Origin: JAKFWI01 sp035549875
GTDB taxonomy: Bacteria; Pseudomonadota; Alphaproteobacteria; Caulobacterales; Aquidulcibacteraceae
Direction of reading: 5' to 3'
Assembly (NCBI GenBank): GCA_035549875.1
Contig: DASZPV010000003.1
Span: 1-23,356, forward strand
Length of the DNA stretch: 23,356 bases
Below, in pieces: positions 15,225 through 22,431 of this stretch (its first letter is position 1; each line of letters opens with the position of its first letter). The notes beneath the pieces are model-generated. The model had not been told where the DNA came from and made no database searches. It saw only the letters and a list, made by a program, of their open reading frames with translations. Both the position numbers and the translations under genes were made by a program.

Positions 15225-16469
15225 CTAAGCAAACACCGCCATCTCCACCCTTACCAGCGCCCCGCCGCCCGGCGCGTCGTGGAAACTCAGCGTTCCGCCG
15301 TGCAATTCGGCGAACGCGCGCACGAGCGAGAGGCCAATGCCATAGCCTTCCGCGCTTGCCCCGCTCGCGCCGCGCTCGAACGCCGCGCCCAGGCGCGCGC
15401 GTTCCGCGGCAGGAATGCCGGGGCCGTTGTCCTGCACCTCCAGCCGCAATTTGCCATCATGCGCGTAAGCGCGGATCGTGACGCGTCCGCCCTCCGGCGT
15501 GAACTTGATCGCGTTGGCGACGAGGTTGATCAAAATCTGCCGCATCGCCGCGGCGTCGGCGTTCACCTGTAACGGCAGCGTCACCGGCTCCAGCGTCAGC
15601 ACGATATTCTTGTTGCTCGCGCTTTGCTCGGTCAGCCGGAACACTTCATCGGCCAGCAGCGCGATATCGAATTCTTCGCGGCGCAGATCGAATTTTCCCG
15701 CTTCGATGCGCGAAAGATCAAGCAGGCGATTGACCAGTTCCAGCAGGTTCTGGCCGCTCTGATGAATCAGCTCGATATATTCGGCGTATTTCTCGTGCAG
15801 CGGGCCGAACAATTGTTGCCGCATCACGTCGGCAAAGCCGATGATGTGCGTCAGCGGCGTGCGCAATTCGTGGCTGAGTTCAGCAAGCCTGCGCCGGCCT
15901 GCGGCGGCGGCGTCGGTCGCTGGCGGCGGCGCTTCTGGAGACAATGTCGCGGGCGCGATCGTGATGATCGTCCCCCGCTTGCCCGCCGCCATCAGCGCGC
16001 CTGCGCCGATGATGCTCATCCCCGCGCCCAGCGCCGGCAGCACGCCGGCGGCCACTGGCTCAGGTCCGGTCAGCGCCGCAAGGCCAGCGACTCCGTACCC
16101 CAAAAGCGCGAAGAACGCCGCCTCGGCGCTTGGGCTCCCGCGCGCCGCGAGCGCCGGCGCCAGCGCGAACGCCGCCGCCATCGGCGAAGCAAAGCCGCCG
16201 GTGGCCGCGCTGGCCGCGCAGGCAAAGCCGGTCCAGGCAAAGCTGGTCCACGGCCCCCGCCAGCCGGGCGCGGCGCGCAGCGCCAGAGTCGCGGCCGCCG
16301 GGATTATCGCTAGGCCAACCGCACTAGCCGCGATGAGCTGCGAAACGCCCGTGCGCGCGGCCACGACTCCCAGCATGATGCTTGCAATGACCCAAAGCGC
16401 AGAAACCGCCGCTTCCGGCGATTCCGTAACGGCAGCCAGTATTCGCGCGGATTTTGCCGTGGCGCGCAT
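15225..16469 (-). CDS. Membrane sensor histidine kinase, DivJ/PleC-like catalytic core
   Basis: Positions here count from the upstream TTG at 16493; I prefer the ATG at 16469, eight codons later. Residues about 30-170 form five or six hydrophobic, Ala-rich membrane segments with no large periplasmic loop. Then come a HisKA domain with H208 (LAELSHELRTPLTHIIGFADVM…FGPL…YAEYIELIHQSG) and a HATPase domain with the N box N327 (LINLVANAIKFTPEGG), G1 DNGPGIP (355-361) and G2 GYGIGLSL (383-390). All catalytic motifs are present. The H-box and 'YIELIHxSGxxLLxLVNxLLDLSRIEAG' context resembles DivJ/PleC cell-cycle kinases. No response regulator is adjacent. It is divergent from 16598. Confidence 0.88.
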   Translation of the reverse strand: MRATAKSARILAAVTESPEAAVSALWVIASIMLGVVAARTGVSQLIAASAVGLAIIPAAATLALRAAPGWRGPWTSFAWTGFACAASAATGGFASPMAAAFALAPALAARGSPSAEAAFFALLGYGVAGLAALTGPEPVAAGVLPALGAGMSIIGAGALMAAGKRGTIITIAPATLSPEAPPPATDAAAAGRRRLAELSHELRTPLTHIIGFADVMRQQLFGPLHEKYAEYIELIHQSGQNLLELVNRLLDLSRIEAGKFDLRREEFDIALLADEVFRLTEQSASNKNIVLTLEPVTLPLQVNADAAAMRQILINLVANAIKFTPEGGRVTIRAYAHDGKLRLEVQDNGPGIPAAERARLGAAFERGASGASAEGYGIGLSLVRAFAELHGGTLSFHDAPGGGALVRVEMAVFA

Positions 16470-16597
16470 GGGGCGAACAGCTCTGCTTAACAAATGCTAA
16501 ATCTTCTTAACTTCTTGTGGCGGATAACCGACAACAGATTCGCCGCGTCCCAGAATTTTGAGATAGTGTACAGGCGAAATCAGGAGGCGAGGACATC

Positions 16598-17704
16598 ATG
16601 AAGGCTCTATTGGCCGCCAGCGCGGCCTTGATGGCCCTGGGCGGATGGGCTGCCGCGGAAACCCCGCTATCGCCCGCAGCGCCGGCCGCATCGACGCCGG
16701 CCAAGCCGGCCGCGGCCAAGGCCCCGGTTAAAAAAGCGGCCAAGAAGCCCGCCCCCGTGGCCGAGGCAGCCGCTGCTGAACCGGTGCCGGTGATCCTTGA
16801 GCCTTTGACCGCCTCGCTCCAGGCCTATGCCGCTTTCCAGGCCGATATCGAAGCCGTCAACGGCGGTTCGATCCAGGACGCCAAGGACCTCGAACGCGCG
16901 CTGGATAAAGCCGCCAACCTCAACCGCGACCAGCTCACCCGCGGCTTCATCGCCTATGGCGCGATGACGGCGGCGCGTAACGAGCAGTTCGTCAGCGAAG
17001 TCCGCAAGGTCGCCGCCGCTTACGGCAAGGAACGCGTGGTCAAGGCGCTGCTGAACAACACCAACTACGCCGGCACGGTCGATGGTGGAGACAAAGCGAC
17101 CGATTATGTCGTCCGCGCCGCCGACGCCGACGCTGAACGCGTGATGTCCGCCGGCGAGCGCGTAAAGCAACGCGCGCGAGAAATTCAGAGCGTGAAATGG
17201 GGCAAGGCGCTCTCGGGCCCCGCCGCGCCGCGGCTGGCGCGCCTCAAGGCCGCCGCGTCCAGCGCGTCAGCAAGGCCCCTTACGCCTGAACTGGTCGATC
17301 GCTTGAAGGTCGCGCCCGGCGCTGGCGATCCCGATCCCGTCGCTTTTGGCGGGCAGAGTTTCTGGACCAGCTTCACCGCCAAGGACCCGGCCAATGTCGC
17401 GGTGCTGACCGTGATGCCGGCGCAAGTCCAGGCCTACAATTGGAACACGACGTCTGGCGGCGCCAGCATTCGCGGCGCGATGCTGAGCCTTGCCGCGATG
17501 TACGCGCTCGACGCCACAATGGACCGGACGGAGGACACCGCCGGCCTGCTCAATAACCGGCTGACCAATACCTGCCTCCAGAGCGCGCAATTGCAGTATT
17601 ACCAGTGCGTCGCCTCGGCCCATTTCAACTACGAAAACATGGCCTGTATCGGCGATGCCGGCCTCGGCGCGGTCGGCTACTGCCTCAAGGACGCGGCGCG
17701 ATAA
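16598..17704 (+). CDS. Secreted hypothetical protein (368 aa)
   Basis: A strong AGGAGG (16582-16587) precedes the ATG. The product has a signal peptide (about residues 1-20, ending WAAAE), then a Lys/Ala/Pro-rich linker (about 25-65) like those of periplasmic or wall-associated proteins. A helical globular domain follows, with blocks such as LNRDQLTRGFIAYGAMTAARNEQFVSEVRK and a C-terminal region with four cysteines (NTCLQSAQLQYYQCVAS…MACIGDAGLGAVGYCLKD) suited to two disulphides. I do not recognise a named family. It is divergent from the DivJ-like kinase and ends before a strong intrinsic terminator. Confidence 0.8.
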   Translation: MKALLAASAALMALGGWAAAETPLSPAAPAASTPAKPAAAKAPVKKAAKKPAPVAEAAAAEPVPVILEPLTASLQAYAAFQADIEAVNGGSIQDAKDLERALDKAANLNRDQLTRGFIAYGAMTAARNEQFVSEVRKVAAAYGKERVVKALLNNTNYAGTVDGGDKATDYVVRAADADAERVMSAGERVKQRAREIQSVKWGKALSGPAAPRLARLKAAASSASARPLTPELVDRLKVAPGAGDPDPVAFGGQSFWTSFTAKDPANVAVLTVMPAQVQAYNWNTTSGGASIRGAMLSLAAMYALDATMDRTEDTAGLLNNRLTNTCLQSAQLQYYQCVASAHFNYENMACIGDAGLGAVGYCLKDAAR

Positions 17705-17799
17705 GGGTCTCTCTCGGCGCCCGCGCAGGCGGGGGCCGAGAATCCCAATCGTCGCACAATTTTATCGGACTTTGGCGATTGTGGACCGCGCTGACGCTC

Positions 17800-17829
17800 A
17801 AGGGGCCCCTTGCGGGGCCCCTTTTGTTT
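17800..17829 (+). terminator. Intrinsic terminator after the 16598-17704 gene
   Basis: A perfect 10-bp stem AAGGGGCCCC (17800-17809) / GGGGCCCCTT (17814-17823) with a TTGC loop runs into TTTTGTTT. This is a classic Rho-independent terminator on the plus strand, 96 nt after the stop of the secreted protein and 15-20 nt before sufE. It separates the two transcripts, or attenuates read-through into sufE. Confidence 0.85.
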
Positions 17830-17844
17830 GCGCATGTGAGGGTC

Positions 17845-18282
17845 ATGAGCGCATCCGAACCGGACCGCGCGGTCGATGAGATCGCAGACGAATTCGGCAT
17901 GCTGTCCGATTGGGAGGAGCGCTACGCGCACGTGCTTGATCTCGGCCGCACCCTGGCGCCGCTTTCCGAGGCCGAACACAGCGACGCAAATAAGGTGCGC
18001 GGTTGCGCCAGTCAGGTCTGGCTGGTCACCGAAAACGGCTCTGCGCCCGGCCGCCTCGCCTTTCGCGGCGATTCCGACGCCCATATCGTGCGCGGCCTGA
18101 TCGCCGTGCTGCTGCGGATATTTTCCGACCGGACGCCAGGCGACATTCTCACCGCTGACCCCAAGGCGATATTCGCCCGCCTTGGCCTTGCCGAAGCCCT
18201 TTCCCCGCAACGCTCCAATGGCCTGTTCTCGATGATCGAGCGCATACGCGCCGACGCGCGCGCCGCCGAGCACGTCGCGTGA
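17845..18282 (+). CDS. sufE: SufE family sulfur-acceptor protein
   Basis: A 145-residue SufE: it takes persulfide sulfur from the cysteine desulfurase SufS for Fe-S cluster assembly. The family core is complete: DWEERYAHVLDLGRTLAPL near residues 22-40, the acceptor Cys54 in NKVRGCASQVWL, and the C-terminal ADPKAIFARLGLAEALSPQRSNGLFSMIERIR. The ATG at 17845 is preceded by GAGGG; the frame is open further upstream, but that stretch is the terminator region. Its stop overlaps the GTG of the DUF502 gene (GTGA), so the pair is co-transcribed. No other suf gene is in the window. Confidence 0.93.
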   Translation: MSASEPDRAVDEIADEFGMLSDWEERYAHVLDLGRTLAPLSEAEHSDANKVRGCASQVWLVTENGSAPGRLAFRGDSDAHIVRGLIAVLLRIFSDRTPGDILTADPKAIFARLGLAEALSPQRSNGLFSMIERIRADARAAEHVA

Positions 18283-18923
18283 GCGCGGCCAGCTCAGGCG
18301 CACGGCGGCGCGTTCTATGGCGCGTGCTGCGCAACAATTTCGCCGCTGGCGTCGCGATCGTGCTGCCGTTCGCGGTGACGTTCTGGCTGATTTATTCGTT
18401 CGTCTCCTTCGTCGATAAGCAGGTGACGCCGCTGTTGCCGATGGAATTGCAGCCTTACGCGCAGGCAATTCCCGGCGCGGGCGTTGTCATTGCGGTCGTC
18501 GGCATCACCCTGCTTGGCGCGATGGCGGCCAATCTGCTCGGCCGGTTTGTCGTGCAGACGTCCGAAACGCTGCTCGCGCGCGTGCCGCTGGTGCGGTCGA
18601 TCTATGGCGGCAGCAAGCAAATCTTCAACCAGATTGCCGCGCCCGACCGCACGAGCTTTCAGGAAGCCGTGCTGGTGGAATATCCAAATCCGGGCGTCTG
18701 GACGATCGGCTTCATCACCACCGACAAAGTCGATCCCAGCCTCGCAGCGCTGGGGACGGACATCGTCGCCGTCTACATCCCGTTCGCGCCGATCCCGACC
18801 TCAGGCTTCCTGCTCTATCTGCCGCGCGCGAGCCTGCGCCCAACCGGCATGGGCCCCGACGATGCGCTGAAGCGGGTTATTTCACTGGGGCTGATCAAGG
18901 ACGAAACGCCGAAGCCGCGGTGA
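18279..18923 (+). CDS. DUF502 family membrane protein
   Basis: A 214-residue protein with two membrane helices (about residues 21-44 and 66-88) and a C-terminal soluble domain. The family pattern is clear: FAAGVAIVLPFAVTFWLIY near the start, then LARVPLVRSIYGGSKQIFNQI, FQEAVLVEYPNPGVWTIGFIT and VYIPFAPIPTSGFLLYLPR. The function of DUF502 is not established; plant homologues are known as LIKE-COV proteins. The start is GTG overlapping the sufE stop by 4 nt, indicating translational coupling. Confidence 0.92.
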   Translation: MSAASSGARRRVLWRVLRNNFAAGVAIVLPFAVTFWLIYSFVSFVDKQVTPLLPMELQPYAQAIPGAGVVIAVVGITLLGAMAANLLGRFVVQTSETLLARVPLVRSIYGGSKQIFNQIAAPDRTSFQEAVLVEYPNPGVWTIGFITTDKVDPSLAALGTDIVAVYIPFAPIPTSGFLLYLPRASLRPTGMGPDDALKRVISLGLIKDETPKPR

Positions 18924-18992
18924 GTCGGCTGCGGCCACTTGAGCGGGCAGCCTCTCGAATGATAACGCAGGCCGCACAGGGGGGGGCGTAGC

Positions 18993-19640
18993 ATGATGGA
19001 CTATCGATCCGCGGCGCTGGCGGCGCTTGTCATGCTCACAGGCGCATGCGGCCCCCGCGGCGGCGCTGCGCCGCCGTCTCAGGCCGCCGCGCCGCAGCCC
19101 CAGGCTGCATCCATCGAACCTGTGCAACTCGCCACATCCGCCGAGGCGCCGCCCGCGGTAAATGGGTTTTACGAATACAAGGGCATTTGTCCGGGCGAAG
19201 GGGGCTGCACAAATTTCAAGTGGCGGGCTGATGCGCAGATCGATGTTTACGAGCGGAGCGACGCGGCCTCGCCGGTCATCGCGAAACTGACGGTCGGAGA
19301 CCGCGTCGTTGCGATCGACGGGCTGACCCGCATCGTGCCCCGGCGCGGCGTTGTGCGCATCGCCAATCAGGGGCTGGAGCCCGGCGATGTCGTCTACCTT
19401 CTCGATAGCGAAGGCGAAGGCGCGTTCACGCTCTGGCGGCGCGGCGAACAGCGCTCATGGACCTGGCCCTCCGAGCAAGAGCGCGAAGCCGACATCCAAT
19501 GGGACCCGCAAGCGCCCGACGGCCCTGCGCTCGGCTGGTGGGTCAACGTGCGGCTGGCGGATGGCAAAACCGGCTGGGTCCGCAACCCGCGCGACTTCGG
19601 TTGCATGGGCGGACTCTCCGGCGACGAGGAAGGCTGCTGA
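18993..19640 (+). CDS. Lipoprotein with SH3-like domain
   Basis: A 215-residue protein with a lipoprotein signal: hydrophobic stretch, then the lipobox LTGAC with Cys19, followed by a Pro/Ala-rich linker (about 20-55). The globular part begins at GFYEYKGICPGEGGCTNFKW and contains a bacterial SH3-like core (IDVYERSDAASPVIAKLTVGDRVVAIDGLTRIVP) and a second similar strand set ending WWVNVRLADGKTGWVRNPRDF. Six further cysteines may form disulphides. It is probably envelope-anchored and faces the periplasm; ligand unknown. The next 356 nt hold no gene. Confidence 0.78.
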   Translation: MMDYRSAALAALVMLTGACGPRGGAAPPSQAAAPQPQAASIEPVQLATSAEAPPAVNGFYEYKGICPGEGGCTNFKWRADAQIDVYERSDAASPVIAKLTVGDRVVAIDGLTRIVPRRGVVRIANQGLEPGDVVYLLDSEGEGAFTLWRRGEQRSWTWPSEQEREADIQWDPQAPDGPALGWWVNVRLADGKTGWVRNPRDFGCMGGLSGDEEGC

Positions 19641-19650
19641 CGCGTCCCAT

Positions 19651-19700
19651 GCTCCCCCGTTTACCGGGGGGCTGTCAGCGAAGCTGACAAAGGGGGGCAG
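19651..19700. repeat. Short palindromic repeat related to the one at 145-268
   Basis: This 50-bp element starts with a GCTCCCCCG / CGGGGGGC hairpin (19651-19672), contains the perfect palindrome GTCAGCGAAGCTGAC (19674-19688) and closes with GGGGGGC. Its first hairpin matches the left end of the repeat inside the phage-like operon. It lies 21 bp before copy 2 of the 162-bp repeat. Confidence 0.7.
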
Positions 19701-19721
19701 CCGACGCCGTTGGCGATTAGC

Positions 19722-19883
19722 CCATCCCTCCCCTCAACGGGGAGGGTCCGCCGCGTAAGCGGCGGGGGTGGGGTGCTGCCGTGTGCTTCGCGATGTGCCT
19801 CTTGTGGCTTAGCCGAACCTCACAGCCACACCCCATCCCCCTCGCTCCGCTCGGGACCTTCCCCGTCGAGGGGAAGGATGGCG
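19722..19883. repeat. 162-bp palindromic dispersed repeat, copy 2
   Basis: Second copy of the element at 14986-15147: same length, same orientation, conserved ends and a few central substitutions (for example GTAAGCGG for GTGAGCGG). It sits in the converging gap downstream of both the lipoprotein gene and the retron reverse transcriptase. It is non-coding. Confidence 0.85.
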
Positions 19884-19996
19884 CTCATCGCGCTCGCGTG
19901 TTTTCTCCGCGCTCCAGCCGCGCCTAGCAGGCATGGGTCCGGACGAAGCGCAAGCGCCCAAGGCGCCGCGCCACGGGCCCGGTCGGCGCGCAGCCG

Positions 19997-21316
19997 CTAG
20001 CCGCGCCAATTGATCTGATCGAAGATAAGACGGAGCTTAAGGCCTCGGTGGGGGTTGATCTGCTCGACCCAGCCGATGCGCCCTTCGAGATGCAATTTGA
20101 AGTCTGGGTGGCTTGCACGATTTTGTGCAGCGGGATCGCCGCTTGTCTTGCAATTGTGGAGGATTGCCTTCAGCGCGTCGTAGTCTGTCCGCGCTGCGTT
20201 GACGTGTTTGTTCACGACGATACCGGTGACGCGCTGGGCCGAAGACGCGTGCATTACGCGTGTCTTGCTCGTATTGAGCGCAAACCCCTCCTCGCGCACA
20301 ATCGTTTCGACCGTAGACAAAAATCCTGACATGGTTCGCGCGAAGGCGTGATCGCCCGAAAACGTGAGGTCATCGGCATAGCGCGAGTAGTTAACTCCGA
20401 GTCGCCGCGCCAACCCGCTCAAACGCTGATCCAGACGCCACGCACAGAGATTGGCGAGCGCTGGTGACGTGGGTGCGCCTTGCGGCAAATGCGGCGCTGC
20501 ATATTCCTGCCGCACCTGCCAATCGCCTATCGCCGCCAGCGCGGCGGACGGCGTGCAGGTTGTACACAGACCGGTCAACAGGCACGCGCTCGCCCATGGA
20601 AAGCCAATGGCGCGGAAAAGTCCATGCACGCGCATGGCCTGAACTCTGGGAAAGAATCGTTTGAGGTCGAGCCGCACCACGACGTGTTCGCCAGCATGGC
20701 GTTGGGCGCCGCTGATACAAGATCTGCGTTTCACAAAGCCGTGCGCGCTGGGATGCGTCGGCGCATGATCCAATATTTCCCGCAGGATGCGCCGCTGCAC
20801 CGCCTTGATCTGCGGCTTGGGCGATTCGATCAAACGCGGTGGGCCCTCGCGCTTCGGGGCGAAGGTGTAGCTGTAATGCTGAAGCGGTGAAGTCGCGGCT
20901 CGCGCATGGCCGCGCCGTATATCGGCGAGCCATTCGATTTTATCGATCGGTAGCCCGAGCCAAGCCGCAAGATCGCCGGGCCTTTCCAGCTTCGGCACGG
21001 GAAGACCAGCAAACGCCGGCACCGGCGCGAATACCGGCGAATGCAATAAGACCTTCAAGGGCTGATTGGTGCGAAGCAAGCGGCGCGCGGCGATATCGAA
21101 GCTTCGCGACTCCATCAGCGTTCGCGCCAGGTAATCGGGCGCCGGCGGATACGGCGCCGTCACAGCAGCCAGAGCGTCGTCTATAAGTTGGGTAAGAGCC
21201 CTGGGCGCGCCCTTGCCGAGATACTGCTTAGCGCGCGCCTGCAGACGCCTCTTCGTCCACGCACCCGAAAGCAAGAATGCGGCAAGCTCTCGTGCAATCA
21301 GCGCGCGGTCGGCCAT
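19997..21316 (-). CDS. Retron reverse transcriptase, Mx162-like with N-terminal extension
   Basis: Positions count from GTG 21334; the ATG at 21316 (codon 7) is preferred because the GTG touches the ncRNA arm. Neither start has a clear Shine-Dalgarno. The RT core is complete: PKREGPPRLIESPKPQIKAVQRRIL (160-184), the AxxH motif AQRH (210-213), catalytic D223 in VVVRLDLKRFF, QGAPTSPALANL (285-296), Y319-ADD, FALNTSKTRV (351-360) and the retron signature VTG (369-371) in QRVTGIVVN, then a 74-residue thumb-like tail. Residues 1 to about 150 are an extension of unknown role. 'LAAWLGL…KIEWLAD…HYSYTF' resembles, from memory, the myxobacterial Mx162-type RT. It would copy the msd part of the upstream RNA into msDNA. 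No effector gene is adjacent. Confidence 0.93.
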   Translation of the reverse strand: MADRALIARELAAFLLSGAWTKRRLQARAKQYLGKGAPRALTQLIDDALAAVTAPYPPAPDYLARTLMESRSFDIAARRLLRTNQPLKVLLHSPVFAPVPAFAGLPVPKLERPGDLAAWLGLPIDKIEWLADIRRGHARAATSPLQHYSYTFAPKREGPPRLIESPKPQIKAVQRRILREILDHAPTHPSAHGFVKRRSCISGAQRHAGEHVVVRLDLKRFFPRVQAMRVHGLFRAIGFPWASACLLTGLCTTCTPSAALAAIGDWQVRQEYAAPHLPQGAPTSPALANLCAWRLDQRLSGLARRLGVNYSRYADDLTFSGDHAFARTMSGFLSTVETIVREEGFALNTSKTRVMHASSAQRVTGIVVNKHVNAARTDYDALKAILHNCKTSGDPAAQNRASHPDFKLHLEGRIGWVEQINPHRGLKLRLIFDQINWRG

Positions 21317-21336
21317 GGCCGCGCGGTGAAGCACAA

Positions 21337-21496
21337 AGCGGCGGCCACTTCAAATTATCCGGTTTGGCGTGATGAAACGCAGCCGAAGCCTGCTGCGCAT
21401 CACGCAGCGCTCTGTACTGATCAACAAACGTCCTCGGGGTTACCCCGAAGATTCCGGAAACGCGAACGTTTCGGAATTGCTTGAAGCGCCGCCGCT
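21337..21496 (-). ncRNA. Candidate retron msr-msd RNA (160 nt)
   Basis: Read on the minus strand, arm a1 AGCGGCGGCGCUUCAA (21496-21481) pairs with arm a2 UUGAAGUGGCCGCCGCU (21353-21337): 9 bp, a 1x2 internal loop, 6 bp. The first base after a1 is an unpaired G (21480) in the context AAGC, as expected for the branching guanosine. Between the arms lie three structures. Hairpin 21477-21451 has 11 bp, one bulged C and a UUCG loop. Hairpin 21450-21432 has 8 bp and a UAA loop. A long hairpin at 21405-21367 has 8+6 bp and is flanked by a possible GUUUG/CAAAC pair (21429-21425 with 21366-21362). The first two fit msr; the long one fits msd. It ends 2 nt before the RT frame opens. Confidence 0.85.
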
Positions 21497-21504
21497 CGCC
21501 GAGA

Positions 21505-21532
21505 ACACTAGCGCAACCCGTGCGAGCGTCAA
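21505..21532 (-). promoter_or_regulatory. Candidate retron promoter
   Basis: On the minus strand a -35 TTGACG (complement of 21527-21532) is followed after 16 nt by TAGTGT (complement of 21505-21510), a partial -10. Transcription would start about 7 nt on, at 21498-21496, the 5' end of arm a1. It lies between the ppk2 stop and the ncRNA, so the retron need not depend on ppk2 read-through. The -10 is weak (three of six). Confidence 0.5.
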
Positions 21533-21552
21533 GATGGCGTCGGCTAGGAGCC

Positions 21553-22380
21553 TTACTCGATCACAAACGCCTTCGGATCGAAGCTTGGCTCGCGCGGTTG
21601 CGGGTTCATCTCTTCCAGCGTGCCGCGCACGATGCGCGCGATGATGGCGTTGCGGCGCCATTTCTTGTCGGCGGGAATGATGCGCCACGGCGCATGCGCG
21701 GTGGAGCAACGCGTGAGCGCGGTTTCGTAGGCGCGCATAAACTGATCCCAGAGCTTGCGATCCTCCAGATCGCCGGGATTGAACTTCCAGCGTTTCACCG
21801 GATCTTCCAGCCGCTCCTCCAGCCGCGCCTTCTGCTCATCCTTGGTGATGTGCAGCATGAATTTGAGAATGACGACGTTGTTCTCAATCAACTGCTTCTC
21901 GAACGCGTTGATCTGCGCGTAGCGCTGCTCGATCGCCGCCGCCGGCGCCAGCTTGCGCACTTTCACCACCAGCACGTCTTCGTAGTGCGAGCGGTTGAAT
22001 ATCCCGATCTTGCCCTTGCCGGGCGTGGCGTTGTGGATGCGCCACAGAAAATCGTGCTTCAGTTCTTCTTCGGTGGGCTTGCCGAAGGGCGTGACTTCCA
22101 CACCGAGCGGCCCTGTATCGTTGAACACATCGCGGACCGTGCCGTCCTTGCCGGCCGTATCCATGCCCTGGAGCACGATCAGCAGCGCGCGGGCGCCTTC
22201 CGCGAACAGCCGATCCTGCAGGCCGTTGATCGCTTCGGAATCCTTGGCCGTCTGCTTTTTGGCCTCGTCCTTGTCAGGAAAGATGTCCTCGCCGAGCGCC
22301 ATCGCGTCGGTGAGTTTGATCTTCGCAGCCGGCTTTACCTGCACAGCAGAATCGAGGTCGCGCCAGTCCATGCCTTTCAT
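21553..22380 (-). CDS. ppk2: PPK2-family polyphosphate kinase
   Basis: From ATG 22380 the product is 275 residues; GTG 22392 would add four. Positions count from the GTG. It is a P-loop kinase transferring phosphate between polyphosphate and nucleotides. Walker A is at 76-84 (GMDTAGKDG), Walker B with the PPK2 hallmark is at 131-143 (IFNRSHYEDVLVV), and the lid region is KRWKFNPGDLEDRKLW. Other family blocks are VFNDTGPLGVEVTPFGKPT, HDFLWRIH and APWRIIPADKKWRRNAIIARI. The single-domain length fits PPK2 classes I-III; whether it prefers AMP, ADP or both cannot be read with certainty. It lies 56 nt upstream of the retron RNA on the same strand. Confidence 0.93.
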   Translation of the reverse strand: MKGMDWRDLDSAVQVKPAAKIKLTDAMALGEDIFPDKDEAKKQTAKDSEAINGLQDRLFAEGARALLIVLQGMDTAGKDGTVRDVFNDTGPLGVEVTPFGKPTEEELKHDFLWRIHNATPGKGKIGIFNRSHYEDVLVVKVRKLAPAAAIEQRYAQINAFEKQLIENNVVILKFMLHITKDEQKARLEERLEDPVKRWKFNPGDLEDRKLWDQFMRAYETALTRCSTAHAPWRIIPADKKWRRNAIIARIVRGTLEEMNPQPREPSFDPKAFVIE

Positions 22381-22431
22381 GGCGGTAAACACACCACGAA
22401 AGGCGCCGGGCGAAAACGAAATTCGCGCGCT

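Larger units (their letters stand above)
19641..19996. other. Gene-free gap of 356 bp between the lipoprotein and the retron RT
   Basis: The gap holds two palindromic repeats (annotated separately) and about 110 bp of GC-rich sequence (19884-19996) with no convincing frame. Genes on both sides converge here, so terminators would be expected. The repeats' hairpins could serve, but none carries a U-tract. No effector-like gene was found downstream of the reverse transcriptase. Confidence 0.6.

Noticed and set aside
16487..16501. CtrA-like box TTAA-N7-TAAA upstream of the histidine kinase
   Set aside because: The second half-site departs from TTAA, and one such match in an AT-rich promoter is weak evidence. 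It also overlaps the possible TTG start.
19722..19883. Repeat pair as a CRISPR or attachment-site pair
   Set aside because: There are only two distant copies, no spacer structure and no integrase or cas gene. The palindromic design fits a dispersed repeat better.
19924..20118. Small minus-strand frame after the RT as a possible retron effector
   Set aside because: It lies mostly inside the RT gene in another frame, has Ser/Arg-rich random composition and no ribosome site.
19997..21334. Reverse transcriptase as a group II intron maturase or DGR RT
   Set aside because: No intron domain V/VI-like RNA, maturase or HNH domain, and no template/variable repeat pair was seen. The VTG motif and msr-msd RNA point to a retron.
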